55,205 nucleotides of DNA, taken from positions 1-55,205 of the forward strand of contig CAYNFH010000014.1 of NCBI GenBank assembly GCA_964396385.1, in the 5' to 3' direction. Under the pieces are notes generated by a model. It did not search any database, was not told the DNA's origin, and saw only the letters and a list, made by a program, of their open reading frames with translations. The position numbers were made by a program, and so were the translations under genes. Positions 42,321 through 50,968 of the stretch are shown here, one piece after another. Numbering within the stretch: position 1 is the first letter of the stretch; the number at the start of each line of letters is the position of its first letter. The DNA comes from CAYNFH01 sp964396385. Lineage in GTDB: Bacteria; Armatimonadota; Chthonomonadetes; Chthonomonadales; CAJBBX01.

Positions 42321-45300
42321 ATGAGCAATACGAACGATTTCTACGTCACCGGCGGCAGCCTTCGTCCGGATACGCCTTCCTACGTCCGCCGTCGCGCGGA
42401 CGACGAGCTCTACGAGGGTCTGCGCGCGGGCGAATTCTGCTACGTCCTTACCTCGCGGCAGATGGGCAAGAGCTCCCTCATGGTCCGCACCGCTCTGCGG
42501 CTGCGCGCCGACGGTGACCGGGCGGCCGTAATCGCGTTCACTTCGGTCGGGCAGAACCTGGCAGCCGAGCAATGGTACTACGGCCTGCTGGACCTGCTGG
42601 GCGAGCAGCTTGGTCTGGAAGAGGCCCTGGACCGCTTTTGGGAGGAGCACCATCGCATTGGCCCGCTCCAGCGCTTCATGGCCGCCCTGCGGGAAGTAGC
42701 TCTCGCAGAGGAGACGACGGAGGACGGAAGACGGAGGACGGCCCAAGGACGGATTCCGGATTCATCCGTCCTCCGTCCTCCGTCTTCCGTCCACCGCCTC
42801 GTCATCTTCATGGACGAGATCGACGTGGTGCGGGGGCTGCCGTTCGCCACCGACGAGCTGTTCGCGGCCATTCGGGAATGCTACAACCGCCGCGCCGAAG
42901 ATCCTGCCTTTGAGCGGCTCACCTTCTGCCTCATGGGGGTTGCCGCCCCCACGGATCTCATCCGCGACACCCGGCTCACCCCCTTCAACATCGGCAGGCG
43001 GATCGAGCTTGACGATTTCACCGAGGAGGAGGCGGCGCCTCTTGCGCGAGGGCTGGAGGGGTCGGAGCGCCATGGGTGCGCATCCAGACTCCTCGCCCGC
43101 GTGCTCTACTGGACGGGCGGCCACCCGTATCTCACCCAGCGCCTCTGCCTGGCCGTTTCGGAGGATTCGGGCGTGAACACGAAGCAGGGTGTCGACCGCC
43201 TGGTGCAAGGGCTGTTCCTTTCACACCGCGCGAGCGAGCGCGACGACAATCTCCTCTTCATCCGCGAGCGGATCCTGCATTCAGAGGTGGATCTCGCCAG
43301 CTTGCTAGACGTCTACCTCCGGGTACGGACCGGCAAGCGCGTGCGCGACGACGACACCAATGCGCTCGTGGGCGTCCTGCGGCTCTCGGGGATCGTGCGC
43401 GTACGGCATGGCGTGCTGCGCGTGCGCAACCGGATCTACGAACGGGTCTTCAGCCCTCAGTGGGTCCAGACGCACATGCCGGACGCGGAGACCCGGCGGC
43501 AGCGCACGGCCTATCGTCGAGGCATCGCGCGGGCAAGCGGGGTATACGGCGCGCTGCTGGCCGTGATGCTGGGACTTACATGGTATGCATTGCTTCAAAA
43601 GCGCGCGTCGGACTCGAACGCAACCCTGGCCAACCGGGCCGAGCAGTCCGCGCGGGCGCAGGCGGCCGCGCTGCGCCGCCAGAGCTACGTCGCCGACATG
43701 AGCCTTATCCAGCGCGATTGGGACGACGGCCGGTACGTCGACGTGCAGAACCTTTTGAAGGAGACGGAGAGTTACGAGGGCTGCGGTTTTGAATGGGGAT
43801 ATTGGAACCATGTTATGCCCAGGGAGCGAGTCTCGTTGCATCCCGCGGGGGTTCCATCGGCTACTATCTCGAGCGATGGGCGATTCACGGTAACTTCCGA
43901 AGGGGCCGGGGCGGTGAAGCTTTGGGACCTGAAGACCGGCCGCGAGGTCCTCTCCGTGAAGCTGCCAGGCGCCTCACTCGACGCTGTTGCCTTATCTGCG
44001 GACGGGCGGCGCATTCTCGCCGGCGATCGTCGGAATGTCAACCTCTGGGACGCGAGAGATGGCCGGCTCCTGCGAATACTTAAGCCCAGCGACGGCTCCG
44101 CCCGCCATGTCAACGCCCTCGCAATATCCGCCGACCACCGGCGCGTCGCCGCATTGTACGGCGACAAGAGGGCGAGCATTTGGGACACGCGATCCGGCAA
44201 GGAGCTGCTCCATTTCCCCATAACCGGAGATGTCAGAGAGGGCGGCCTCTGGTCTGTGGCCCTCTCCGCGGATGGCCGCCGTCTGGTCACGCCGGGAATG
44301 GAGGCGCGCGTCTGGGACGCCGCCACCGGGAGGCTGATCCAGAGGTTTCGGGGCCATACGCCGGCCACCGGAGCGGCCTACACTATCTGGGCAGTCGCGT
44401 GCTCTGGTGACGGGAGCCGCGTGCTAACGGCGGGATCGGACGGGAAGGCGAAAGCATGGGACGCCCGGACCGGCCGTGAGCTGCGGACCCTTTCGGATCC
44501 GGACGCGGGTAGCTGCATGTCCGTCGCCCTGTCCGCCGACGGCCGCCGCATAGTGACCGGATATTCGAACGGAATCGCGCGGGTCTGGGACGCACAGACT
44601 GGGCGCGAACTGCAGAAACTAGTCGGGCCTCCCGTATCTGTCATATTCGCCTCCGTCTCAGCGGACGGTAAGCGCATTGTGACCGGGTCCTTTGGCGATA
44701 ATGCGAACAGGGGATCGGTGAACGTCTGGGATGCCGAGGAGGACCGCCATTTCACCCTGTTGCACGCCAACGCCGGTAAGGTCGCGGCCATCGCCTACTC
44801 TCCCACGCCAGGAAGGCTTGTCGCCACCGCGCACTACGATCATACGGCCCGGATATGGGACTCCCGCACCGGACGGCAGCTCCGCGTCCTTCGCGGCCAC
44901 ACGAGCCAGATCCATTTCGTCGCCTTCTCACCGGATGGTGCACGCTTGGTGACGGCCGGCGAAGACGGGACGGCCAGAGTGTGGGAGGTACAGACCGGGC
45001 GCGAGATACTGCGACTGCTGGGTCATGCTGGACCGGTCTACTGCGCCGCCTATTCCCCGGATGGCAATTCGATTGCAACGTCCAGTCTCGACCATACGGC
45101 GAGGATCTGGGACGCGCGGACGGGGAGGGAGCGGCTCAGACTTCAGGGCGAGGCCAACGCGGAGATCTACTGGCTCGCCTGGTCCCCCGATGGTGTGCAT
45201 ATCGCCACGTCCGGAGTTCATCATGGTGTCCGCCTATGGGACGCCCGGACGGGCCGCGAGGCGCTTCGCGTGAGACCGCGGGAACCATCTCTCGGTATGC

Positions 45301-45692
45301 CCGACAATGCCTCTCAAGGCATGCCCGCCTTTTCTCCGGACGGAAGCCGCCTCATTACGGGTTATTACTATCCTCACTCCGGCACGGCCGGCGACGTCGC
45401 CGTTTGGGACGCGCGAACTGGACGTCGCATCCTTGTGCTGCACGGACACGCGAACAATCCAATCTACTTCGCCTTCTCCCCGGACCAGCGCCGTATCGCG
45501 ACCGGCGGCAACGACAATGCGGTGAAAATCTGGGACGCCGACACCGGAGTGGAGCTGCTAACGCTTCGCGGCCACACCGGCGTCGTTCAAGGCCTGGCGT
45601 TCTCGCCGGATGGGCTTACTCTCGCTACCTGCAGTTGGGACGGCACCGCCCGCCTTTGGCGCGCAGACAGTCTAGCCGGTAAGAGCCTATAA
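42321..45692 (+). CDS. AAA-like ATPase with transmembrane segment and WD40 propellers
   Basis: 1123 residues from the ATG at 42321. The AAA-like (AAA_35) domain spans about 5-400, with Walker A TSRQMGKSSL near 43-52 and Walker B VIFMDEIDVV near 161. A single membrane helix (YGALLAVMLGLTWYALL) is near 409, then a coiled linker, then about a dozen WD40 repeats (about 500-1120). Many carry the SPDG.RI.TG.DNT..IWDA pattern. It resembles the caspase- and STAND-linked WD40 sensors of bacteria, with ATPase inside and propellers on the other side of the membrane or vice versa. Residues 132-159 (TTEDGRRRTAQGRIPDSS, LRPPSSVHR) come from a composite repeat placed in frame. Confidence 0.85.
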   Translation: MSNTNDFYVTGGSLRPDTPSYVRRRADDELYEGLRAGEFCYVLTSRQMGKSSLMVRTALRLRADGDRAAVIAFTSVGQNLAAEQWYYGLLDLLGEQLGLEEALDRFWEEHHRIGPLQRFMAALREVALAEETTEDGRRRTAQGRIPDSSVLRPPSSVHRLVIFMDEIDVVRGLPFATDELFAAIRECYNRRAEDPAFERLTFCLMGVAAPTDLIRDTRLTPFNIGRRIELDDFTEEEAAPLARGLEGSERHGCASRLLARVLYWTGGHPYLTQRLCLAVSEDSGVNTKQGVDRLVQGLFLSHRASERDDNLLFIRERILHSEVDLASLLDVYLRVRTGKRVRDDDTNALVGVLRLSGIVRVRHGVLRVRNRIYERVFSPQWVQTHMPDAETRRQRTAYRRGIARASGVYGALLAVMLGLTWYALLQKRASDSNATLANRAEQSARAQAAALRRQSYVADMSLIQRDWDDGRYVDVQNLLKETESYEGCGFEWGYWNHVMPRERVSLHPAGVPSATISSDGRFTVTSEGAGAVKLWDLKTGREVLSVKLPGASLDAVALSADGRRILAGDRRNVNLWDARDGRLLRILKPSDGSARHVNALAISADHRRVAALYGDKRASIWDTRSGKELLHFPITGDVREGGLWSVALSADGRRLVTPGMEARVWDAATGRLIQRFRGHTPATGAAYTIWAVACSGDGSRVLTAGSDGKAKAWDARTGRELRTLSDPDAGSCMSVALSADGRRIVTGYSNGIARVWDAQTGRELQKLVGPPVSVIFASVSADGKRIVTGSFGDNANRGSVNVWDAEEDRHFTLLHANAGKVAAIAYSPTPGRLVATAHYDHTARIWDSRTGRQLRVLRGHTSQIHFVAFSPDGARLVTAGEDGTARVWEVQTGREILRLLGHAGPVYCAAYSPDGNSIATSSLDHTARIWDARTGRERLRLQGEANAEIYWLAWSPDGVHIATSGVHHGVRLWDARTGREALRVRPREPSLGMPDNASQGMPAFSPDGSRLITGYYYPHSGTAGDVAVWDARTGRRILVLHGHANNPIYFAFSPDQRRIATGGNDNAVKIWDADTGVELLTLRGHTGVVQGLAFSPDGLTLATCSWDGTARLWRADSLAGKSL
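42716..42792. repeat. Composite tandem-arm repeat, copy 9, inside a coding sequence
   Basis: The left arm is GACGGAGGACGGAAGACGG, the core ACGGATTCCGGATTCATCC, and the right arm ATCCGTCCTCCGTCCTCCG, mutually near-complementary. It keeps the frame of the WD40 protein and adds about 28 residues before the Walker B strand. Confidence 0.85.
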
Positions 45693-45830
45693 AACGCGGC
45701 AGTTGTGCGATTTAAACAGGCATATGGGATCGATGGTGCGATATAGGCCACGTGGTTTCATCCGCACTCCCAGTGCATGACTCCCGCTCTACCTCAGGTC
45801 CTGTCATTCCTCCGCACGTTCGCCGCTTTC

Positions 45831-45883
45831 CTGTGACGGTGCTGTGATACTTCCCGCCGGTACTTGCTGTGAGAGTTCTGTGA
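45831..45883 (+). promoter_or_regulatory. Double CTGTGA operator, 11-bp period
   Basis: CTGTGA at 45831 and 45842, then at 45867 and 45878; each pair has an 11-bp period, and the pairs lie 36 bp apart, exactly as at 41555-41607. The segment GTGATACTTCCCGCCGGTA between them recurs nearly unchanged at 50917. Confidence 0.65.
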
Positions 45884-46039
45884 CACCCCGACGCTAAACT
45901 GAGCGCTGTGAGCTGCACGGGGACTTCCAGAAGGCCAAATCCATTCAGCGCGGATTCGAGCCCGCCGGCGCTTCGGGATGTATCGCCTTGAGACGCCGCG
46001 GGGGGCAATGTCCAAACTGGATTCGCCGCACCCTCAATG

Positions 46040-46056
46040 CTGTAAGAGTACTGTAA
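46040..46056 (+). promoter_or_regulatory. Single CTGTAA pair, 11-bp period
   Basis: CTGTAA at 46040 and 46051. It is a variant of the same operator, about 170 nt before the NHL-repeat gene. Confidence 0.45.
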
Positions 46057-46227
46057 GGCATTTGGCGTACAGTGAACCTCACGGAACTGCGGCGGCCACT
46101 CGACGCCGGGCTCTGATTTGCCCGCTATCGTCCGTGCGGCTCAGCGCGAAAGCCGCGCACTGAGTTTTCTCTACTGGCGCGAGGAGACGCCGCCGAACGG
46201 CGCCCCAGAAAGGTACACGTGTCTAGC

Positions 46228-47103
46228 ATGAAGCGCGTTACCCTGTTTGTCGGCTTCCTGATGCTCGCATTGGGTCTGTTCGGCCCATCCGCGCGAGCCC
46301 AGGAGCAGACCCTGTTCGTTGCCAACCAGGGCGGCAACACGATTCGGGAGTTCTCTCAACACGGAGAGGACCTAGGCAACTTCGCCACGACCGGATTGAG
46401 CGGGCCCACCGGCCTGGCCTTCGACCGTGCAGGCAACCTCTACGTCTCCAACGCCTTCGGCAACACGATCCGCAGGTTCTCTCCCGGCGGCGCGGACATG
46501 GGGAACTTCGCCACTGCCGGCCTGATTGTGCCCCGTGGCCTTGCCTTCGACCAGGATGGCAACCTCTACGTTGCCAACAACAACAACCGCGTGCTCATCT
46601 TCTCTCCGACCGGAGCTTCACTCGGCTTCTTCACCTCGCCGGGCCTGAGCGTGCCCCGGGGCATTGCCTTCGATAGGCACGGCAACCTTTACGTTTCAAA
46701 CGCTGGCACGGGCACTATCTGGGCGTTTTCGCCAGACGGAGCGGACCTGGGCGTCTTTGCCACCGGCTTGAGCGCGCCCGCTCTCATCGCGTTCGACAAG
46801 CATGGCGACCTCTACGTGACGAACATGGCCGTCAACACGGTCCGCAAGTATGCGCGCAGCGGCGAGAACCTGGGGGATCTGTCTGCCGGGCTCAGCGGCC
46901 CCGCTGGTCTGGCCTTCGACAGGCGAGGCAACCTTTACGTGGCCAATCGGGGCAACAACACTATCCGTGTGTTCTCTCGGGACGGGGAAGACAGGGGTGT
47001 TCTCGCATCCACTGGCATGAACGCCCCCGTTGGCTTGGCCTTTAGCCCCGCGCGCGATGATGACGATGAAGGCGACAACTCCGAAGCAGGAGACGACCGC
47101 TAA
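46228..47103 (+). CDS. Secreted NHL-repeat beta-propeller protein
   Basis: 291 residues from the ATG at 46228 (GTG at 46219 is the other choice). A signal peptide (VTLFVGFLMLALGLFGPSARA) is followed by six repeats of about 40 residues with the pattern GLAFDRAGNLYVSNAFGNTI and a GADLG or GEDLG turn. This is an NHL-type six-bladed propeller. The tail is acidic (DDDDEGDNSEAGDD). It lies downstream of the operator-rich region and so may be under SARP control. Confidence 0.85.
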   Translation: MKRVTLFVGFLMLALGLFGPSARAQEQTLFVANQGGNTIREFSQHGEDLGNFATTGLSGPTGLAFDRAGNLYVSNAFGNTIRRFSPGGADMGNFATAGLIVPRGLAFDQDGNLYVANNNNRVLIFSPTGASLGFFTSPGLSVPRGIAFDRHGNLYVSNAGTGTIWAFSPDGADLGVFATGLSAPALIAFDKHGDLYVTNMAVNTVRKYARSGENLGDLSAGLSGPAGLAFDRRGNLYVANRGNNTIRVFSRDGEDRGVLASTGMNAPVGLAFSPARDDDDEGDNSEAGDDR

Positions 47104-47168
47104 GCCCGTCGCTGCGGAACGGGTGAGGAGGTTACGCGACAATGCCCAATGTCTGAATGACGCGGTCT

Positions 47169-47247
47169 TGAGTGGAGGGTCACAGAGTTCATCAGTCGGA
47201 CTCCGATTGGCACCTATGGCGCCCAGCATGTTGATGGTGGGTTGATA
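47169..47247 (+). pseudogene. Fragment of a paralogue of the Tat-signal protein at 48448
   Basis: EWRVTEFISRTPIGTYGA here matches EWTVTELISWTPIGTYGA of the intact gene, with near-identical DNA over about 55 nt. There is no start, and no reading frame of any length. It is the remains of a duplicated copy. Confidence 0.7.
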
Positions 47248-47348
47248 CTGGCGCCATATCATGGCTTATGTCACCCGCGCCGTGCGCTTGCGCGCTCCAT
47301 GGCCGGCGATATGAGACGGCGGCCCGCCACCCATAGGAGGGAAAAGGA

Positions 47349-48065
47349 ATGAAGGACATCCGCAAGTGGAGATTACGACCGGCCGTGTTCGCGGCGGTAG
47401 CTCTTTCGATGTTATCTGTGCTAATCCTGCGGCCGGCGGCGGCACGGACCGTCACGTTCTCCGGCAGCACGTGGACCGTCAGGAATGGGTTCGGGGGACC
47501 AGGTCCCAATTTGTTCTCTGACGACCCGGAGAACGTATGGGTCGACGCCCAGGGACGCCTCCACCTGGCGATCACCTACCGGGGCGGCATCTGGTATTGC
47601 GCGGAAGTCATCTCCACGCAAACGGTCGGTTATGGGGGCTACGGATGGGTGCTGGACAGCCGGGTGGATAACCTCGACCTCAACGCCGTGCTGGGACTCT
47701 TCACCTATGGCAGCGACGCGAACGAAGTTGACATCGAATTCTCCCGCTTTGGGGGCGCGACCGCGACCAACGCGCAGTACGTGGTGCAGCCGGCCGGTTA
47801 CGACCAGCTCTGGCGCTGGAATATGATCGATGCGGTTCCATCGGCTCACGGCTTCGTGTGGTCACCCTATAGTCCGTCCCAACCCGAGAACGTCGAGTTC
47901 GCCAGCTTCAGCTCCAGCGCTGTGCTTCAAGACCACCGCCTTACGGAGCCGTTACCACCCCTGGCGGGCCAGCAGGCGCACATGAACCTGTGGCTGTACG
48001 GGGGAATGCCGCCGAGCGGTCCCCAGGAAGTTATCATCAGTTCGTTTGGATATAGGCCGCTCTAA
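47349..48065 (+). CDS. Secreted GH16-like concanavalin-fold protein
   Basis: 238 residues with a signal peptide (about 1-32, AVALSMLSVLILRPAAA) and a jelly-roll domain. WVDAQGRLHLAITYRGGIWY, CAEVISTQTVGYGGYGWVLD and the active-site-like EVDIEFSRF (E126, D128, E130; ExDxE) match GH16 glycoside hydrolases, endo-beta-glucanases and relatives. VVQPAGYDQLWRWNM is the segment after it. The short N- and C-terminal parts suggest a minimal enzyme. The substrate cannot be told. AGGAGGG lies before the ATG. Confidence 0.75.
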   Translation: MKDIRKWRLRPAVFAAVALSMLSVLILRPAAARTVTFSGSTWTVRNGFGGPGPNLFSDDPENVWVDAQGRLHLAITYRGGIWYCAEVISTQTVGYGGYGWVLDSRVDNLDLNAVLGLFTYGSDANEVDIEFSRFGGATATNAQYVVQPAGYDQLWRWNMIDAVPSAHGFVWSPYSPSQPENVEFASFSSSAVLQDHRLTEPLPPLAGQQAHMNLWLYGGMPPSGPQEVIISSFGYRPL

Positions 48066-48447
48066 GAATGAAAAGATGCCGTCTCATAAATCCGGCTCCG
48101 CAGTCGGCGAAGGCCGACTTCGTGCTCTACGTAGGCGCGGTTTATGGTCTTTGCGGAAATGGCGCCGCTACATCCCGTGTCGGCGGAGGCCGACACGAGG
48201 CCGCAGGCCACCCAGCGCCGGACCTTGGTCCGTGCGCACGTGCCGTTGCGGCTCTTATTCGTCAATAGCCATCAACCGCCGGCTTGCTTGACGGATCAGG
48301 AGGTGATGTGAATATGCTCGAAGTGTGACCGAGCCGGACTGGTCTAGGGAGGTTCGCGATCCCACTACAGATCCGCCCCTGGAGCGAACGCAGAGATTCG
48401 GATCTCGCTTGGCGCGTTCGTTCCAGGTGGTGAGGAGGAACAGTCGC
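48066..48447. other. Intergenic region with hairpins
   Basis: It contains a GTCGGCGAAGGCCGAC hairpin at about 48101-48116 and one copy of a dispersed repeat (48137-48207). No gene was seen. The last 30 nt hold AGGAGG for the next gene. Confidence 0.5.
48137..48207. repeat. Dispersed hairpin repeat, copy A
   Basis: About 70 nt, with TCTTTGCGGAAATGGCGCC, GCTACATC and the hairpin GTGTCGGC-GGAG-GCCGACAC. It is about 85 percent the same as copy B at 55077. Confidence 0.75.
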
Positions 48448-48999
48448 ATGGATAGAAGAGACTTTCTCAAGAAGTTGGCAGTCGGATCCATCGCGTCGGC
48501 GGCCATTTTGGGAGCATTGGAAACGCCTGCGAAAGCGGACGAGTCGGGAATTACCTTCATATTCGCAGCCGTGAGCTACCGGACGACGAATCCTGCCGGC
48601 GAGGTCATCGTCCTCAATGGGGCGGGGTCCGCAAACGGTGACGGAGCGCACGGAGGTGGCTGCTACAACATCGTGAACACAGGGTCGCCTGGACTGCCAA
48701 AGCCGCTGAAGGAGTTCGGGGAGTGGACGGTCACAGAGCTCATCAGTTGGACTCCCATTGGCACATACGGTGCGAACATGGCTGGAACCCTCCTGATGGC
48801 CGTCCAGTTGTCTCCTGCGGGAGGCGCGCCGTACGACGGGACCCTCGAGGTAGTCTGCAACATTCCCTTCGTGCCGTTCCTTACTGGTAAGCCCGAGGGA
48901 TTCACACTTACCACACCCAACGGGACGTATAAGCCCGGCGCTGCTGTAGGGCAACCCCAGGCGGGCATAACTCTGTTCTGCGGGAGCGGCGCGGATTGA
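48448..48999 (+). CDS. Tat-exported small protein
   Basis: 183 residues from the ATG at 48448, with GAGGAGG upstream. The N-terminus MDRRDFLKKLAVGSIASAAI is a twin-arginine signal (RRDFLK), cleaved after ETPAKA, so the protein is exported folded. The mature part is beta-rich: FIFAAVSYRTTNPAGEVIVL, then EWTVTELISWTPIGTYGANM, then SPAGGAPYDGTLEVV. I do not recognise the family. A remnant of a second copy lies at 47169. It fits the group of small exported proteins in the SARP island. Confidence 0.72.
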   Translation: MDRRDFLKKLAVGSIASAAILGALETPAKADESGITFIFAAVSYRTTNPAGEVIVLNGAGSANGDGAHGGGCYNIVNTGSPGLPKPLKEFGEWTVTELISWTPIGTYGANMAGTLLMAVQLSPAGGAPYDGTLEVVCNIPFVPFLTGKPEGFTLTTPNGTYKPGAAVGQPQAGITLFCGSGAD

Positions 49000-49157
49000 C
49001 AGCGCCTTCGCCAGTCATCGAACCGCTCTTGTCTAGCAAGGAGGGGGCGGCTACCCCCTCCTTGGAAATCTCGCTCCCCATTTTTAGCCGCCGGCTCTCT
49101 TTCGAAACTGCTCGCACAGACCGTTTGCCGCTCCACAGGAAAGGACGAGGTTGCACA

Positions 49158-49670
49158 ATGAGATCCGCTCGCATCTTCATCGCACTTTTCATCAGCATGT
49201 GTCTTGGATGCTGTTGCATCCCCGCACATGCGCAGAGCCACAACGCAAGCGGGGACGGGACCTACTTTGTGGGGCCGGGCATACGCTCCGAGTTCCAGTT
49301 CAACGAGTCCCAGGTTCAGTGCAAAGTCGGTCATACCGTTCTGCCCGGCGGGATTGACTTTCAGATGTTCATGTACAGCACCGCCATTGATTCGGTCAGC
49401 ATCGACAGTACAGCGCAAACCGCGGTTATCACGGGCACAATGGTCTCGACTGTCAATCTGCGCTTCCCAGGCGGCGCCGCAGTCACGCTAACGGAGACCG
49501 TCCCAATTCTTGCGTATGCGGAAGACAACGGCACGACAGGCGCGGGCCCAGATTACTTCGCGCTGACGGTGATCTATAGGGACACACCTGGCTTCGACCA
49601 GTTCGACCTCTTCGGCAGTCCGGCGACGTTCGCCGGCGTTCTTGATACGGGCAATATCGAAATCCGTTAA
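49158..49670 (+). CDS. Secreted hypothetical protein, post-COAP-1-like
   Basis: 170 residues from the ATG at 49158. The signal peptide (RIFIALFISMCLGCCCIPAHA) holds several Cys residues, and LGCC might serve as a lipobox. The mature domain has GDGTYFVGPGIRSEFQFNES, then TAVITGTMVSTVNLRFPGG and ETVPILAYAEDNG, a beta-sandwich pattern like the post-COAP-1 domain of secreted bacterial proteins. That match is from memory. It follows the Tat-exported gene by 158 nt, likely as its own unit. Confidence 0.62.
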   Translation: MRSARIFIALFISMCLGCCCIPAHAQSHNASGDGTYFVGPGIRSEFQFNESQVQCKVGHTVLPGGIDFQMFMYSTAIDSVSIDSTAQTAVITGTMVSTVNLRFPGGAAVTLTETVPILAYAEDNGTTGAGPDYFALTVIYRDTPGFDQFDLFGSPATFAGVLDTGNIEIR

Positions 49671-49834
49671 GCGGTGGCGTGAGCCAAGTAAGCCTGAGGG
49701 GAGGGGGTACGGACTATGTACAAGCGATCCAGCCACTCAATCCGGTCACCGACTCTATCACGGTCTGCTTGCGAGGCGTCGTAGTCCCCTGATCGGACTA
49801 CGGGTTTTCACTCTCATCCCTATGAGGAGGCACC

Positions 49835-50716
49835 ATGGAACGCTTCACTGTACTCCCGCCGGGCGGGCGTTGTCTCATCGTCTCCCGGCGTCAGCTCATC
49901 GCTTCTGCCGCGGGAGCGGCCCTTGCACTGGGGCTCCCGGCATCTACCCGGGCGGCGCGTTGGGACTCGGATAAAACCCCGAAACCCATACCCGGTGGCG
50001 TCACACCCTTCGGAGTTCCCGTTCACCACTATCCGCCGGTACCGGGGGCGCCGCTTAGCAAGATCAACGACCCGTCCTCCATCTTCGATTTCGATGGCTT
50101 TGTGGGCTTCACCCGCATAATCGGACAGGGGGTCGGGACGGACACGACCACGGGCGCCACAACGGTTCTGAACTTTCAGGCTGATCAGGGCTTCATGAAA
50201 GGCAAGTACATCGCGGAGGACGGGAGGCTCCGGCATGGAACCTTTGGGTTCTTCTGACTGGACCTATTCGCCGGTCCAGTTGGACACGGACAAATCCACG
50301 ATTACAACGTGCACGTAGCCCCGAACGGCTTGTTCTGGACGATGGAGGTCCACCCGAGCGCGGTCGAGGTCGACCTGGAGGACGCAACCGCCTCCTTTGA
50401 CTTCGAGGGGGAGATCTTCGATGACCACGACCTTAAGAGCTCCCTCACTCGCAACTACCCGCCAGGGTACCCGCGGACTGCGACTGTGGAATTCCATTTG
50501 AAGTGGGAGGGAGTGCTCGACCGGGGAATGGTGACCAACACATCGGAGGGCTTCACCGGCGAGTATATCCAGGATGTCGCCACGATAAAGTGGTCGTCCG
50601 AGCAGGATGGTTTCCGCTTCGAGTCGGAAGATCCAAACCCCGCGCGTAATGTCGCGTCGGTGATCGGACGCGAACGCAATGGGGTCTTCGCGCAATCAGG
50701 GGATGACGACGATTGA
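49835..50716 (+). pseudogene. Tat-signal protein interrupted by in-frame TGA
   Basis: One frame of 294 codons from the ATG at 49835, with TGA at 50255-50257. The first 140 residues carry a Tat-like signal (SRRQLIASAAGAALALGLPA) and FDGFVGFTRIIGQGVGTDT, ending GRLRHGTFGFF. After the stop the same frame continues with LDLFAGPVGHGQIHDYNVHV, APNGLFWTMEVHPSAVEVDL, and ends DDDD. The two halves read as one protein, so TGA probably replaces a sense codon, perhaps Trp or Arg. Translation from GTG 50309 could still give the second half, without a signal. No function is known. Confidence 0.6.
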
Positions 50717-50720
50717 TGGA

Positions 50721-50910
50721 TTGGGTGAACTTTGCCGCATAGAGTTGGTGGGCGGTCTTCGCCTCCTTCAGGCCGGAAGCTGGATTGCTCGCTTCCGCAC
50801 CGAGAAGACCGCCTCCCTTCTACCATGAGCGCGTTCACCCAAGGGAGGTCCCCATCGATCTGTTGTCGCCCGGACGCGTGCGTGGGGCAAGAAAAACGTG
50901 CATGATTTGA
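50721..50910 (+). pseudogene. N-terminal remnant of a third SARP gene
   Basis: From TTG 50721 the frame reads MGELCRIELVGGLRLLQAGS, then RFRTEKTASLL, a SARP winged-helix start. A small deletion near 50820 shifts the frame, and YHERVHPREVPIDLL continues before a stop at 50908-50910. It is closest to the gene at 39643 (CRIELLG, YHERIHPREV). Only about 60 residues remain. Confidence 0.75.
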
Positions 50911-50921
50911 CAGTTATGTGA
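50905..50921 (+). promoter_or_regulatory. Diverged operator pair ahead of the large SARP gene
   Basis: ATTTGA at 50905 and ATGTGA at 50916, 11 bp apart, with the following GTGATACTCCGCCGGTA nearly the same as at 45843. The start codon of the large regulator is 48 nt on, so it may control itself. Confidence 0.5.
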
Positions 50922-50968
50922 TACTCCGCCGGTAACATGGTACTCAGCAACCAGGAGAAGGAGTCCGT

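Larger units (their letters stand above)
45693..46227. other. Regulatory region, 535 nt, no gene
   Basis: It holds three CTGTGA-type pairs (annotated separately) but no open frame with family likeness. It is the longest operator-bearing stretch in the SARP island. Confidence 0.6.

Noticed and set aside
49738..49800. Additional CTGTGA-type operator on the minus strand (CCGTGA ... GGTGA)
   Set aside because: The spacing is 12 bp and the second half-site is poor, unlike the 11-bp set.
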